55,053 nucleotides of DNA from Actinomycetota bacterium (GTDB taxonomy: Bacteria > Actinomycetota > Actinomycetes > Nanopelagicales > Nanopelagicaceae). Made by a program: the position numbers and the translations under genes. Shown piece by piece: positions 17,735 to 28,561 of this stretch. The notes under the pieces are model-generated. The model was not told the DNA's origin and ran no database searches. It was given only the letters and a program-made list of their open reading frames with translations. The stretch covers positions 1 through 55,053 of the forward strand of contig SYAN01000063.1 of assembly GCA_005787575.1 (NCBI GenBank), given 5' to 3'. The number at the start of each line of letters is the position of its first letter. The first letter of the stretch is position 1.

Positions 17735-19978
17735 TCATTCATCAATAAAGGCAACACCAGTAATTCTGGCAATCTTGAAGGAGATCACTTCATCGTTACC
17801 GTGGTCTCGTGCGATCACGTTACCCATCGCAATGGAGACTGGGTCAACAATCCGTTGTGTTACGCCACCATTAGTGTCGGCGTAGCCAATAGTGATGGTT
17901 GATTCGCTCTCGATTGATTTTCGCAAGATCGCAAGCGTCTCGTTTGCCGTAGTGCGAGGAATCTCAGCCCTTGAAGCTGTGAAGGAGTGAGCACGATCTC
18001 CCGTGCGGAGGACTTTGACCGCGGCTTGAATAACAGCCAGGGTTGGTTCGCTTGTCTCAGAGATTGCGCGAGGAAGACGTGCCTTGCTCTGCGCTCGAAG
18101 TTGCTTAGGAAGGGAGATCACATCGCCTGATTGACTCTCCATTGATGGGAGGTACCCAGAGTTTCGTATAGTTTCGAGGGAGTCACCGCTCTCTGACTCA
18201 GAGATGAGCACAGTCGGCGCAATCTGCCGTAGCCGCAAATTCTCTAGACGTCTATCTTTAAGGATTGAAGTGATCGTTGCTTCATCTTCACAGCGAATGT
18301 AAGTGTTGGCATATCCAACGCGAAGTTGTCCATGGCGACGAGCGACATCTGAGATGAGATATTCAAGCGGTTGTGGAACTGGTGTCTTTGAAGTGCTTTT
18401 CAGGAAGTTCTTGATCTCATCTCCGGTATGACCATGGTCTAAACCTCGACGTATGGATCCTTCAGTGAAGCGATAGACCGTTGCATTTCCTCGACTCTCG
18501 ATATCGGCAAAAGTCGAGAGTTTCCGAGCCAGTTCTATCGTCAATGGTCCTGGCGCAATTGCGGTGTTATCGCCTTGAATCAAAATGTGATCGACGGCAG
18601 GTGGTAAAGCAGCGTTTATCCCAAGATCACGCTCCGCGTGAAGGAACGCGTGACCAAAAGATGAGATTGCACCCCGACCTATGATGCCGAGCCATTGCGC
18701 TTCAGCCATCACCCACCGAGGAAATTCTTTTGCAAGTGGCGCATCTTTTCGCGAAGGAAGTGTCCAGTCGAGGCGTTGTTGAAGGGATTCGAGTGAAGGA
18801 GCAATGTCAGCTTGACCCTTGATTAGTTCGAGGATGGTTCGCCTGACTCGTGGCGCCCAAACACGATCCAATTCATTTCCAAGGGGTGCGATTCCCTTTG
18901 ATTCTTCGATTCGAATCAATCCAATTACCCGAGTGGATTCCAGCCAGATTGAGACTAGATCTCGCCACTGCTGTTCACTAGTTGCGCTTTGAAAGAGATC
19001 AAATCCAGTCGCAGGAAGGACTCGTCCATCACCTTCGATTGCGAGCAGTCCCTGTAAGTAGCAAAGTTCAGCGATGAAGGCTGCACAATTCTCATCAACA
19101 CCGAGATGCTCCGCCGCTTTGCGTAGATCACGAAGTCCAAGGCCACCGGTACGAAGGAGAGTGGGAGTCTCTTCTGACCAAAAGTCCATCAATTCAGAGA
19201 CCCAACGTAGGAGATTGCTAACCGAAGCAATCGCTGCCTGATTGTTCTCCTCAAACTTCACGAGATCCCCAGTGATTTGAGGGGGATTGACTGCAAGTTC
19301 TCGATGAATCTTCCCGCCACGAAGATGTATCCCGATCTCACGGGGAATCGCGACATGCTCGTTGTCGATCTTGACCATCAATTCATTCTCAAGAAGCCAG
19401 TCGATTGCGCCACCTGTCTTACGACGATCTCCTATCGCTCCCTTCGCTGGTCCCCAGGTCATCCTTTTCATAAACTCAGCTGACATCTTCGGCGCGCTTT
19501 TTAGCAATGAGTCAATTCGCTTGGTATCGATAGGTACGAGTGAAACTGGACCTAGACCTGCAGGCTTTGCCCCAATCAATTCGCGAAGCGCTCGTGGCAT
19601 CCGAATCACTTCTCGATCAAAGTAGACGAGTGCTCGAGCCCAAAGTTTTTCGAGTGCTTCAAGTGCAAGTGGATCGGTCGCAGTAACGAGCCTTTCACGA
19701 GTAAGTGATTCATCGAGCGCAGAGATGGCTTCGGCAATCTGTAACTGGAAGAGATTGAGTGAGTCGAGAGCGCGGATCAGGCTCGGAGTGGAGCTGGCAC
19801 GTGCTGAGAGGCTTGAGAAATCGTTTGGCACCGGAGATGTGAGATCGGGGCGAAGCGCGAAGAGGTCTGCGATTTGTTGGTCACTTCGCGAACGGAGTTC
19901 ATCGGCAAGTGATGCAGCACTCGCTGGGACTCTCGGCGTTCCCTCAGTCAATTTCTTTGTTGCACGCTTCGTTGGCAT
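17735..19978 (-). CDS. helicase-associated (Helicase_C_3-like) protein, XPB operon partner
   Basis: 747 aa; resembles the actinobacterial helicase-C-terminal-like protein encoded next to XPB (LADELRSRSDQQIADLFALRPDL; HILIQGDNTAIAPGPL; C-terminal WYL-like IESESTITIGYADTNGGVTQRIVDPVSI). Confidence 0.8.
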   Translation of the reverse strand: MPTKRATKKLTEGTPRVPASAASLADELRSRSDQQIADLFALRPDLTSPVPNDFSSLSARASSTPSLIRALDSLNLFQLQIAEAISALDESLTRERLVTATDPLALEALEKLWARALVYFDREVIRMPRALRELIGAKPAGLGPVSLVPIDTKRIDSLLKSAPKMSAEFMKRMTWGPAKGAIGDRRKTGGAIDWLLENELMVKIDNEHVAIPREIGIHLRGGKIHRELAVNPPQITGDLVKFEENNQAAIASVSNLLRWVSELMDFWSEETPTLLRTGGLGLRDLRKAAEHLGVDENCAAFIAELCYLQGLLAIEGDGRVLPATGFDLFQSATSEQQWRDLVSIWLESTRVIGLIRIEESKGIAPLGNELDRVWAPRVRRTILELIKGQADIAPSLESLQQRLDWTLPSRKDAPLAKEFPRWVMAEAQWLGIIGRGAISSFGHAFLHAERDLGINAALPPAVDHILIQGDNTAIAPGPLTIELARKLSTFADIESRGNATVYRFTEGSIRRGLDHGHTGDEIKNFLKSTSKTPVPQPLEYLISDVARRHGQLRVGYANTYIRCEDEATITSILKDRRLENLRLRQIAPTVLISESESGDSLETIRNSGYLPSMESQSGDVISLPKQLRAQSKARLPRAISETSEPTLAVIQAAVKVLRTGDRAHSFTASRAEIPRTTANETLAILRKSIESESTITIGYADTNGGVTQRIVDPVSIAMGNVIARDHGNDEVISFKIARITGVAFIDE

Positions 19979-20046
19979 AACTGGCCTACATTACCCGCGA
20001 ATTTCCAATGGCGTCTCGCTTAACTAACTCGCTTATGCTTTGCCAT

Positions 20047-20682
20047 ATGCGCGTGCATCTCCTACGTCATGGCCAAGTGGAGAATCCCAACAACATCCTC
20101 TACGGCAGACAACCTGGTTGGTCACTCTCGCTCCTGGGAAAGGAGATGGCCGAGGGGGTTGCTAGCTGGAGTCAATCGCTAGATATCGGCGCTTTGCATG
20201 TCTCACCACTACAACGAGCGCAGGAGACCGCCACGCCCATTGCGAAAGCTCATGGCATTGAGATCACTACTGATGAACGATTAATTGAGGCAGCAAATAT
20301 CTTCGAAGGAAAACCATTCGGTGTCGGAGATGGAGTCCTTCGTCATCCGAAATCATGGAGATATCTCTACAACCCATGGCGACCTTCATGGGGCGAGCCT
20401 TATGTAGATCAAGTCAATCGCATGTTCCAAGCGATATTTGCAGCTCGCGATGCAGCCCAACGTAAAGGAAAAGCAGAGGCGATATGCGTCTCGCATCAGC
20501 TTCCGATTTGGATAGTTCGAAGCGCGATTGAAGGTCGAGCGATGATTCATGATCCAAGAAGACGCGAGTGCTCACTCTGCTCGATCACGACGATTCATTT
20601 CGATGATGCTGGGATGATCTCGGGGACTTCATATCAAGAACCGGTCAAACATCTTTTGCCAGTCAAGAACAAGAAGAAGTAG
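20047..20682 (+). CDS. histidine phosphatase (phosphoglycerate mutase-like) family protein
   Basis: MRVHLLRHGQVENPNNILYGRQPG; start set at ATG 20047. Confidence 0.9.
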   Translation: MRVHLLRHGQVENPNNILYGRQPGWSLSLLGKEMAEGVASWSQSLDIGALHVSPLQRAQETATPIAKAHGIEITTDERLIEAANIFEGKPFGVGDGVLRHPKSWRYLYNPWRPSWGEPYVDQVNRMFQAIFAARDAAQRKGKAEAICVSHQLPIWIVRSAIEGRAMIHDPRRRECSLCSITTIHFDDAGMISGTSYQEPVKHLLPVKNKKK

Positions 20683-20685
20683 AAG

Positions 20686-21261
20686 ATGTTTGGCACTAAA
20701 CGATTACTCTGGATCTCGGGAATCGTCGTCGTCGCATCATTCCTTCTTTTTTCCTCCACTGAGGATGAATCTGCAACAGAGCCCTCTGGTCAACTTTCCT
20801 ACATCGAAGGCAATGGCGCAGTCACTAAGGTCAGCCAAGGATCGCGAGAGTTAGCTCCTGCGATATCTGGTGAGTTGATTGATGGTGATTTCTTCGCTGC
20901 CAAACCTGGCCAAGTCTTAGTGCTTAATGTCTGGGCGTCCTGGTGTTCGCCATGTCGTGCCGAAGCGCCAACTCTGCAAGCGCTAAGTGAAAAGTTCCCA
21001 GATGTTCAATTCCTCGGTGTATTAACTCGAGACAATCTCACGGCAGCACGTAGTTTCGTCGAGCGATTTGATGTGACTTTCCCGAGCCTTCGAGATGATG
21101 CAGTACTCCTTGAATTCAATGATTCATTGATCGCGAATGCAATTCCAACGACTCTAGTCATTGATAGTAAGGGAAGAATTGCAGCTCGAATCGGCGGAGA
21201 AGTGACATTCACGGGACTTTCAAAATTAATCGAAGAGGTCCGTGGTGAGAAGGGCGCATAA
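20686..21261 (+). CDS. resA: TlpA/ResA-type thiol:disulfide oxidoreductase
   Basis: [36 protein letters not shown]-terminal membrane anchor; upstream of ccdA. Confidence 0.87.
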   Translation: MFGTKRLLWISGIVVVASFLLFSSTEDESATEPSGQLSYIEGNGAVTKVSQGSRELAPAISGELIDGDFFAAKPGQVLVLNVWASWCSPCRAEAPTLQALSEKFPDVQFLGVLTRDNLTAARSFVERFDVTFPSLRDDAVLLEFNDSLIANAIPTTLVIDSKGRIAARIGGEVTFTGLSKLIEEVRGEKGA

Positions 21262-21986
21262 TGCGTGAATTCTTCTTGGATCAAATCTTTGATGGATCGC
21301 TCCTCCTGGCCGCGCCGATAGCGCTAATCGCTGGGCTCATCTCTTTTCTATCGCCCTGTGTGTTACCGATCTTGCCGGGATACCTCTCATATATCGCGGG
21401 AGCGAGTGCAACCAAGGTTCGCCTCCTTGCTGGCTCACTCCTTTTTGTCTTTGGCTTCACCGCTCTATTCATCTCTTATGGGATCTTCTTCGGTAACCTC
21501 GGTGCAACGCTGATGCAAGAGCGTGAACTTTTCTCAAGGATTCTTGGTGCAGTGACAATCGCACTCGGTCTCATCTTCATCTTCAGCGAAAGATTTTCAA
21601 GATCGATGAAATTCGCCTCTCCGAAAATTCAGGGAATAGTCGCAGCTCCTCTCCTCGGGTTTCTCTTTGGATTTGGTTGGACGCCTTGTATTGGTCCGAC
21701 TCTTGCCGCAGTACAAGCTCTCTCCTTCCAAGAAGCTAGCGCAATGCGTGGAGCGATACTCTCCGCTTTCTATTCGATAGGGTTAGGTCTCCCGTTGATT
21801 CTCTTCGCGCTCTTCTTCACAAGACTCAGAGCGCTTAGGAGTTTTTTACTGAGACATAATCGGTTGATCGCAGTTCTCGGTGGTCTTGGTCTTATTGCGA
21901 TCGGTATCGCTCAATTCACAGGGCTCTGGGAATCATTTATCGCGACTTTGCAAGGCTCTATTACGAATTTCATTCCGGTGATTTGA
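21261..21986 (+). CDS. ccdA: cytochrome c biogenesis protein CcdA
   Basis: [33 protein letters not shown]-like [17 protein letters not shown]; six predicted TM segments. Confidence 0.94.
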   Translation: MREFFLDQIFDGSLLLAAPIALIAGLISFLSPCVLPILPGYLSYIAGASATKVRLLAGSLLFVFGFTALFISYGIFFGNLGATLMQERELFSRILGAVTIALGLIFIFSERFSRSMKFASPKIQGIVAAPLLGFLFGFGWTPCIGPTLAAVQALSFQEASAMRGAILSAFYSIGLGLPLILFALFFTRLRALRSFLLRHNRLIAVLGGLGLIAIGIAQFTGLWESFIATLQGSITNFIPVI

Positions 21987-23494
21987 TGGCAAAGATTGAG
22001 AAGGATAGGACTCGCGAGCTACGTGAGCTAGGTGGATATTCGCTTCTTCGATATCTCTGGCGACTTTTAACCAGTATGCGTACCGCTCTGATTCTGCTGC
22101 TATTGCTCGGACTTGCATCAATCCCAGGTTCGATAATTCCGCAACGAACACAGAACCCCTTTCAAGTACAAGATTTCTTTGCGGCCAATCCAACTATCTC
22201 CCCCTGGCTCGATCGGTTCTATCTCTTTGATGTCTTTGGTGCGCCATGGTTCTCTGCGATTTATATCCTGCTCTTCATCTCGCTTATCGGTTGCCTTCTA
22301 CCTCGGCTCAATCACTATCGAAAGGCGATCTTCGAGAGACCTTCAAGGCCCCCACAAACCTTTGAAAATTCAGAGGGGTTCTTCACGGTTGATGGCGATT
22401 TGGATCGTGTTTTGGAGTGGTTGAAGAAGAACCGATATCGGGTCGAACGATTTGATGGCCAACTATCTGCAGAGAAGGGCTATCTCAAGGAGTTCGGAAA
22501 TCTCCTATTTCACCTCTCGCTGCTTCTGATCCTGGTGGGTATTGCCTTGAGTTCCCTCTTTGGTATGCGTGGCGAAGCAATCGTCAATGAGGGTGAGCGA
22601 TTCATAAACACCCCAGTGGCCTACGACAACATCTCGCCAGGTCGACTCTATTCACTTGATTCGATGCAACCATATCGAATCGACCTCAATGATTTCACCG
22701 CAAAGTACAACCCGATAACTAATCAAGCCCTTGATTATCAATTGAAAGTGACAATCAGAGATGGACTTGATTCGAAACCTCGTGATGGTGTGATGCGAGT
22801 GAACAAACCATTGACCTTTGGTTCTTCTCGCGTCTTCCTGCAAGCGACTGGGTATTCAGTCTCAGTGACAGTCCGAGATAGCAGTGGCGCAGTTACATTC
22901 CAAGGTCCCGTTCCGCTCTTGCCACAAGATCCCAATCTCACCTCCGCTGGAGCGATAAAAGTCCCAGATATGGATCCAGGAATCGGTTTTGTTGCTTCAT
23001 TCATCCCAACTATCAAACGAGATCCAGTGCGAGGTGCATTCTCATCATTTCCAGAACCGCTAGACCCACACCTCTTACTAGCTGCTTGGCAGGGTGACCT
23101 TGGTATGGATGAAGGCAAACCACAATCCATCTATCGTCTCGATACATCAAAGATGGAACGGATCGCCCTCATCTCCATGAAGCCAGGAGAGATTTTCGAT
23201 TTTAAAGTGGGCTCAATCACTTTTGATGGCTACCTGCCTTGGGTGAACATTCAAGTGATTCACGATCCAGGCAAACGTCCAGCGTTGATTGGTGGGTTCT
23301 GCGCGTTGTTTGGTGCGTTGGGAATGCTCTTCATACATCGCCGCCGAATTTGGATTAGATTGAGCGAGCAAGGCGAAGGAAATTCAATTGAAGTAGCAGG
23401 ACTAACAACAAGTGGTGAAGAGAAATTGCGAGAGGACCTCGCATCACTCAAAGTCTTTTTGAGTGAGAAAGGCAGCGGAGGGAGCGTCACGTAA
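21983..23494 (+). CDS. resB: cytochrome c biogenesis protein ResB
   Basis: [57 protein letters not shown]. Confidence 0.94.
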   Translation: MMAKIEKDRTRELRELGGYSLLRYLWRLLTSMRTALILLLLLGLASIPGSIIPQRTQNPFQVQDFFAANPTISPWLDRFYLFDVFGAPWFSAIYILLFISLIGCLLPRLNHYRKAIFERPSRPPQTFENSEGFFTVDGDLDRVLEWLKKNRYRVERFDGQLSAEKGYLKEFGNLLFHLSLLLILVGIALSSLFGMRGEAIVNEGERFINTPVAYDNISPGRLYSLDSMQPYRIDLNDFTAKYNPITNQALDYQLKVTIRDGLDSKPRDGVMRVNKPLTFGSSRVFLQATGYSVSVTVRDSSGAVTFQGPVPLLPQDPNLTSAGAIKVPDMDPGIGFVASFIPTIKRDPVRGAFSSFPEPLDPHLLLAAWQGDLGMDEGKPQSIYRLDTSKMERIALISMKPGEIFDFKVGSITFDGYLPWVNIQVIHDPGKRPALIGGFCALFGALGMLFIHRRRIWIRLSEQGEGNSIEVAGLTTSGEEKLREDLASLKVFLSEKGSGGSVT

Positions 23495-24381
23495 TGGGAA
23501 ATCGAAGCATGGCCTTCCTCTCGAATGACCTCGTTTACTCAGCAATCGTGGTCTTCGCGCTCGCCTTCATACTGCATGCAATCGAGACTGCATGGTCGGT
23601 TCGAAGTGGCGAAGGAAGAAACTTGGATCGAAGCAGAACTGAGAGGGTTGCAAGGAATGCGACTGGACTTATCGTCCTTGCAGACCTAATACTTTTCGCT
23701 GGCCTGATCACTCGCGGCCTTTCGGCAGATCGACTGCCACTAGGAAATATGTATGAATTCTCGATAACTGGAGCATTTGCATTCACAACCGCTTACTTGG
23801 TGGCGCTTCGAAAATTTCCGATTCGATGGCTTGGTTTATTTGTGGCGGGAGGGGCGTTACTCACGCTCGGAACTGCAGTCACTCTTCTCTATGTTGAGAG
23901 TGCACCTTTAGTCCCAGCGCTTAAGTCACCGTGGCTCGTGATACATGTTTCCGCAGCGATCATCTCGGGAGGCATCTTCCTATTGGCAAATTCAATTGCG
24001 GCGGTGTATCTAATTCTTGAAAAGATTGAACGAGGTGGATCTCGAGGAAATTGGGCTTCTCGCCTCCCATCGCTGGACTCGCTCGATCAACTCACCTATC
24101 GCCTCATTGCTCTTGTCTTTCCACTCTGGACATTTTCGATTATCGCTGGCGCTATCTGGGCAGAAGCTGCCTGGGGTCGTTATTGGGGATGGGATCCAAA
24201 AGAGACTTGGTCATTCATCACTTGGGTTGCTTATGCTGCCTATCTACATGCACGTGTTACAGCAGGCTGGAAAGGTAAAAAGGCGGCCTGGCTCTGTTTA
24301 ATTGCTGGGTCTACATTCCTTTTCAACTACATCTACGTCAATATTTGGGGAACAGGAAAGCACACTTATAGTGGTTTATAG
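23494..24381 (+). CDS. ccsB: c-type cytochrome biogenesis protein CcsB (ResC/CcsA family)
   Basis: WGRYWGWDPKETWSFITWVAYAAYLHAR (WWD domain); FNYIYVNIWGTGKHTYSGL. Confidence 0.95.
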   Translation: MGNRSMAFLSNDLVYSAIVVFALAFILHAIETAWSVRSGEGRNLDRSRTERVARNATGLIVLADLILFAGLITRGLSADRLPLGNMYEFSITGAFAFTTAYLVALRKFPIRWLGLFVAGGALLTLGTAVTLLYVESAPLVPALKSPWLVIHVSAAIISGGIFLLANSIAAVYLILEKIERGGSRGNWASRLPSLDSLDQLTYRLIALVFPLWTFSIIAGAIWAEAAWGRYWGWDPKETWSFITWVAYAAYLHARVTAGWKGKKAAWLCLIAGSTFLFNYIYVNIWGTGKHTYSGL

Positions 24382-24414
24382 ATAGCGGGTTGTAGACAGT
24401 GGTTTATAGATAGC
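24370..24414 (+). repeat. 17-bp perfect direct repeat (agtggtttatagatagc) with 28-bp period
   Basis: Copies at 24370-24386 (contains the ccsB stop) and 24398-24414. Confidence 0.8.
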
Positions 24415-24432
24415 AGCCTTTAGATAACGGCA

Positions 24433-24702
24433 CTAAAGCCCTTTGAGGAAATCTGGATTGTCATCTGGTGGAAGAACTTTTCGCTTTGGTTTGAACCCAC
24501 CAAAACCTTTGCCTTTTGGCCTTCCGGCGATGAACCAAGCGATTGGACCAAGACCCAAGGTCTGTGGACCAAAGACAATAATGATCAACAGCCAGCCCCA
24601 CTTGGGGAGATTTCTAACCTGTTCGGGTTCAGTCTGGGCACACTCCACTAACGCATAGATGGTGATAGCCACAAGTGCAATCAAGGGGAGGTAACGCAAC
24701 AT
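24433..24702 (-). CDS. PLDc_N-type small membrane protein
   Basis: LPLIALVAITIYALVECAQTEPEQVRNLPKWGWLLIIIVFGPQTLGLGPIAWFIAGRP. Confidence 0.85.
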   Translation of the reverse strand: MLRYLPLIALVAITIYALVECAQTEPEQVRNLPKWGWLLIIIVFGPQTLGLGPIAWFIAGRPKGKGFGGFKPKRKVLPPDDNPDFLKGL

Positions 24703-24711
24703 AGGGCGAGG

Positions 24712-25566
24712 CTACCCTCTACTAACAATCAGCGCCAAAGAAAGCGCTAACGCATAAATCATCTGGAATTTCCCAGTAAGTTCGAGAGCGCGAATCAGTT
24801 TATTGCTAAGGATCTCTCGTCGAATCGAGAAGAGAAGTGGAAAGAGAGGAAGTGCAAGGAAGTTCCAGGGAACTTCTACAAAGAGAAGGAATATCGCAAG
24901 CGCGACCATCATGAATAGCGAGTAGAGATTGACACTCATCTTTGAACCGATACGAACTGAGAGAGTTCGCTTACCCGAAGCTTCATCTCCTTGGCGATCC
25001 CTGATGTTGTTGAGCAGGAGAATGCAGCACGCCATCGACCCCATGGCCACTGCGAATAGCGTTATCATGAGATCAACACTTTCCGTTTGCACAAAGTAAG
25101 TCCCAATAGTTGCAACGAGGCCGAAGAAGATGAAGACCGAAACTTCGCCAAGCCCTCGGTACCCGTAAGGCCTAGCGCCTCCGGTGTAACTCCAAGCAGC
25201 GATAATCGCAAGCGCTCCTATAAGAAAAAGCCAGAGTGAGGTCGTGAGTGCGAGAAGAGAACCTGCGATGATTGCGAAGCCGAATGAAATGAAGGCAGCT
25301 GCCTTGACTGATTTGGCGGTGGCAAGTCCACTTGCTACGAGACGTGTCGGGCCAACGCGATCTCGATCTGTACCCCGAATCCCATCGGAGTAATCATTCG
25401 AGTAGTTGACTGCAATTTGAAGTGAGACCGCGACAATCAAAGCGGTTAGGGCGTTCCTTGGATTCCAATCTTCTCCGGCATAAGCCGTCGCAACGACCAC
25501 AGGAGCTATCGCAGCTGGAAGTGTTTTCGGACGCGCCCCAATCCAAAATGTTGAAAGCGAGCTCAT
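24712..25566 (-). CDS. menA: 1,4-dihydroxy-2-naphthoate polyprenyltransferase
   Basis: UbiA-family motif NYSNDYSDGIRGTDRDRVGPTRLVASGLA. Confidence 0.94.
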   Translation of the reverse strand: MSSLSTFWIGARPKTLPAAIAPVVVATAYAGEDWNPRNALTALIVAVSLQIAVNYSNDYSDGIRGTDRDRVGPTRLVASGLATAKSVKAAAFISFGFAIIAGSLLALTTSLWLFLIGALAIIAAWSYTGGARPYGYRGLGEVSVFIFFGLVATIGTYFVQTESVDLMITLFAVAMGSMACCILLLNNIRDRQGDEASGKRTLSVRIGSKMSVNLYSLFMMVALAIFLLFVEVPWNFLALPLFPLLFSIRREILSNKLIRALELTGKFQMIYALALSLALIVSRG

Positions 25567-25583
25567 GAAGGTAATCGTCTCAC

Positions 25584-26696
25584 TCAGAGGCCATCGCGGG
25601 TGAGGCGTTGAAGGCGATCACGATCGACTTTTCCAAGAGTGGTTCGTGGAATCTCATCCAAAAGATAGAAACGTTTAGGTATCGCGTGACGTCCGAGGGT
25701 TGCTCCCATTTGGCTTTCGATCTGCGAGCGACGATCACCTTCGACTAAGACTGTTGTCGCTACGGCTAGAAGTTCCCCCCATTCTGGATCAGGGGTGGAA
25801 AAGGCGACAAGGTCCCCATCAGTTATATGTTCTCTCAAGAATTCTTCTACTTTGGCTAGTGAGATCTTCTCGCCACCCGATATGACAACATCATCATTTC
25901 TACCGTGGACTATCAGTCGCACTCCATCGAAACTCCCACGATCTGAGGTAGTGAACCAACCATGTTGATCGGTAATCGAGCGAAGTGTTGGGTCGTTCTC
26001 AGTGGGAAGGTAGTAAGAAGCGAGCACATTCCCCTTGAGGGCGATGAGTCCATTGCGAATTTCAACTTCGAGACCAGGAAATGGAATTCCATCATAGACA
26101 CATCCACCAGAACTCTCGCTCATTCCATATGTGGCAGTGACTTGGACTTGACCCGCATCAGCATCGTTTCGAAGGGCCTCACTCATTGGTCCGCCGCCAA
26201 CTAAGACTCTATGTGCAGATTGGAGATGGCGAAGTAGATAGCCAGTCTCTCTCACTGCGCGATGAAGTTGAGTTGGAACGATTGAGGTGAAATCAACGTT
26301 AGGAAGGTTCTCATCACGAATCTGTCTTAGATCGACCGGTTCTCTTCCGAGTTCAACGGAACGAACCAAGACGTTGACTCCAGCAATATGTGTGAGTGGA
26401 AGGAGTAACGACCAGGTATCGCCAGGCTTTGCACCGAGGTAATCATTTGCCGCCTTGGCGGATGCAAGGAGTGCCCGGGCGCTAAGACCCACTTCTTTGA
26501 CTGCGCCTGTGGTGCCACTTGTTGCGATGATGACGGCGACTTCTTCCGGGACAGAAGTAAGTGAAGAATTCTTTCGCTCAGCGAAACGCAATGCAGGACC
26601 TTCTCCTGCGAGAGCTTTGGCGAGAGCGTCAATAATCTGTGGCATCTGCCACTCGGCGGTTACATGTAGGACGCCCCGCTTGGCGCTTGTATCCAT
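25584..26696 (-). CDS. menE: o-succinylbenzoate--CoA ligase
   Basis: AMP-binding motifs [71 protein letters not shown]; next to menA/menB. Confidence 0.92.
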   Translation of the reverse strand: MDTSAKRGVLHVTAEWQMPQIIDALAKALAGEGPALRFAERKNSSLTSVPEEVAVIIATSGTTGAVKEVGLSARALLASAKAANDYLGAKPGDTWSLLLPLTHIAGVNVLVRSVELGREPVDLRQIRDENLPNVDFTSIVPTQLHRAVRETGYLLRHLQSAHRVLVGGGPMSEALRNDADAGQVQVTATYGMSESSGGCVYDGIPFPGLEVEIRNGLIALKGNVLASYYLPTENDPTLRSITDQHGWFTTSDRGSFDGVRLIVHGRNDDVVISGGEKISLAKVEEFLREHITDGDLVAFSTPDPEWGELLAVATTVLVEGDRRSQIESQMGATLGRHAIPKRFYLLDEIPRTTLGKVDRDRLQRLTRDGL

Positions 26697-26721
26697 AACA
26701 GCCGTAGGCTATCGGCTTGCT
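26697..26721. promoter_or_regulatory. 25-bp divergent menE/menB intergene with palindromic TAGGCTA (candidate shared -10)
   Basis: TAGGCT at 26705-26710 (+) and TAGCCT at 26711-26706 (-), 11 nt and 9 nt from the menB and menE ATGs. Confidence 0.5.
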
Positions 26722-27600
26722 ATGAGTAAGCCAATAAAGCGAGAGCCAGGATCGCGCGAGATCCCAAAGTGGCAGGCTGCCCCGGAGAGCGCCCGCTTCA
26801 CTGATGTTCGATATGAGACCGCTGAAGGTATGGCGAAGATAACAATCAATCGTCCGCAAGTTCGTAATGCTTTTCGCCCAGAAACACTTGCGGAATTACA
26901 AAGCGCTTTCAACCTTGCTCGCGATGATGAAAGAGTCGGTGTGATCATCTTTACAGGTGCAGGTAGCGAAGCATTCTGCTCAGGTGGCGATATTTCAGTA
27001 CGTGGTGATGATGGATATCTAGGAAGTGATGCTCTTGGCAAGAAAGGCATAGGCAGACTCAACGTTCTTGACTTACAGGTGCAGATTCGAAGGACTCCAA
27101 AACCAGTGGTTGCGATGGTTGCTGGTTGGGCCATCGGTGGTGGACATGTGCTCCATGTCGTATGCGACCTAACTATCGCTGCGGATAATGCGAAGTTCGG
27201 TCAGACCGGACCGATGGTTGGCTCATTCGATGGCGGTTACGGATCCGGTTTGCTTGCACGCCATGTCGGGCAGAAGAAGGCACGCGAGATCTGGTTCCTT
27301 TGCAGACAATATGACGCAATGGAAGCGCTCGAGATGGGATTGGTCAATGCAGTTGTTCCAGTCGATCAACTTGAAGCCGAGACAGTCTCATGGTGTCGAG
27401 AGATGCTTCGCCACTCACCAATGGCGCTGAGACTTCTCAAGGCTGGGATGAATGCCGCCGACGATGGACTTGCTGGCGTTCAACAACTTGCAGGGGATGC
27501 AACACTTCTTTTCTATCTCACTGAAGAGGGTCAAGAGGGGCGAGACGCATATAAAGAGAAGCGAGAGCCTCGCTTCGACAAATATCCGAAACGCCCCTGA
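26722..27600 (+). CDS. menB: 1,4-dihydroxy-2-naphthoyl-CoA synthase
   Basis: Crotonase family [45 protein letters not shown]; start reset to ATG 26722 (ORF track extends through menE antisense). Confidence 0.95.
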   Translation: MSKPIKREPGSREIPKWQAAPESARFTDVRYETAEGMAKITINRPQVRNAFRPETLAELQSAFNLARDDERVGVIIFTGAGSEAFCSGGDISVRGDDGYLGSDALGKKGIGRLNVLDLQVQIRRTPKPVVAMVAGWAIGGGHVLHVVCDLTIAADNAKFGQTGPMVGSFDGGYGSGLLARHVGQKKAREIWFLCRQYDAMEALEMGLVNAVVPVDQLEAETVSWCREMLRHSPMALRLLKAGMNAADDGLAGVQQLAGDATLLFYLTEEGQEGRDAYKEKREPRFDKYPKRP

Positions 27601-27607
27601 CACCGCA

Positions 27608-28561
27608 ATGGTTGGTCTCAAAGAACTTCTCGATTCCATTCAGCTGATTCGACTGGAACTCAATACCCCGTTTCGCGGAGTTAATACACGTGAGATCGCT
27701 TTAATTGAGGGACCTTACGGTTGGGGGGAGTTCTCTCCATTTATTGAATATGGCGCGAAAGAATCCTCACGTTGGTTAGCTGCTGGGATTGAGGCAGCAT
27801 ACGAAGAGCCATTGCCAGAGCGACTCGAAAAGGTGCGAGTCAATGCAACGATGCCAGCAATCAATGATCCTGATCAGATCGCTCTTCTCATGGCGCGTTA
27901 TCCGGGAGCAAAGACCGTAAAGGTCAAGGTGACTGAAGATGAGAGGGCAGATCTTGCTCGTATTGAGCGAGTGCGAGAAGTAGCGCCGGGTATTCGCATC
28001 CGGGTTGATGTAAATGGCAGTTGGCGCGTGGATCAAGCTCGAGATCGATTGGCAACTTTACTCAGGCGACTAGGTGATGAACTTGAATATGTAGAACAAC
28101 CATGCAATAGCCTTGAAGAGCTCCGTGAACTCAAGTCAAAGTGTGATGTGCCGATAGCACTTGATGAAATTCTTCGTAAGGCAGATGATCCGCTTGCGCT
28201 AGATCTCAAAGATGCTTGTGATTTTTTGGTACTGAAAGTATCCCCACTTGGTGGGATAAAAAAGTGCATGGAAATCGCTGAACACTTTGGATTTCCTGTG
28301 ATCGTATCGAGTGCGCTTGAGAGCGCGGTAGGAATCGCACGGGGCCTCAGACTTCAATCAGCGCTCGGTGATCAAGTTTTTGATGCAGGCCTAGCCACGG
28401 GAGCGCTCTTCAAGTCAGATGTTGAAACGCTAGAGATCACAGATGGCGAGATTGATGTGAGAGATGTCATTCCGCAAGGCTTAGATGACTTTGCTCTAGA
28501 GAAAGAGCGGACGCAGTGGTGGCAGAATCGTCTACGTGAGAGTTATCAGGTACTTGCATAG
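27608..28561 (+). CDS. menC: o-succinylbenzoate synthase
   Basis: Enolase-superfamily motifs KVKVTE, RVDVNGSW, EYVEQPCNSLEELRELKSKCDVPIALDEILR, LKVSPLGGI; ATG at 27608. Confidence 0.92.
   Translation: MVGLKELLDSIQLIRLELNTPFRGVNTREIALIEGPYGWGEFSPFIEYGAKESSRWLAAGIEAAYEEPLPERLEKVRVNATMPAINDPDQIALLMARYPGAKTVKVKVTEDERADLARIERVREVAPGIRIRVDVNGSWRVDQARDRLATLLRRLGDELEYVEQPCNSLEELRELKSKCDVPIALDEILRKADDPLALDLKDACDFLVLKVSPLGGIKKCMEIAEHFGFPVIVSSALESAVGIARGLRLQSALGDQVFDAGLATGALFKSDVETLEITDGEIDVRDVIPQGLDDFALEKERTQWWQNRLRESYQVLA

Noticed and set aside
26455-26721. N-terminal extension of the menB ORF
   Set aside because: Runs through menE antisense; [17 protein letters not shown] at 26722 is the plausible start.
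27452-27607. N-terminal extension of the menC ORF
   Set aside because: Overlaps the menB 3' end in another frame; the ATG at 27608 gives the expected enolase-fold start.
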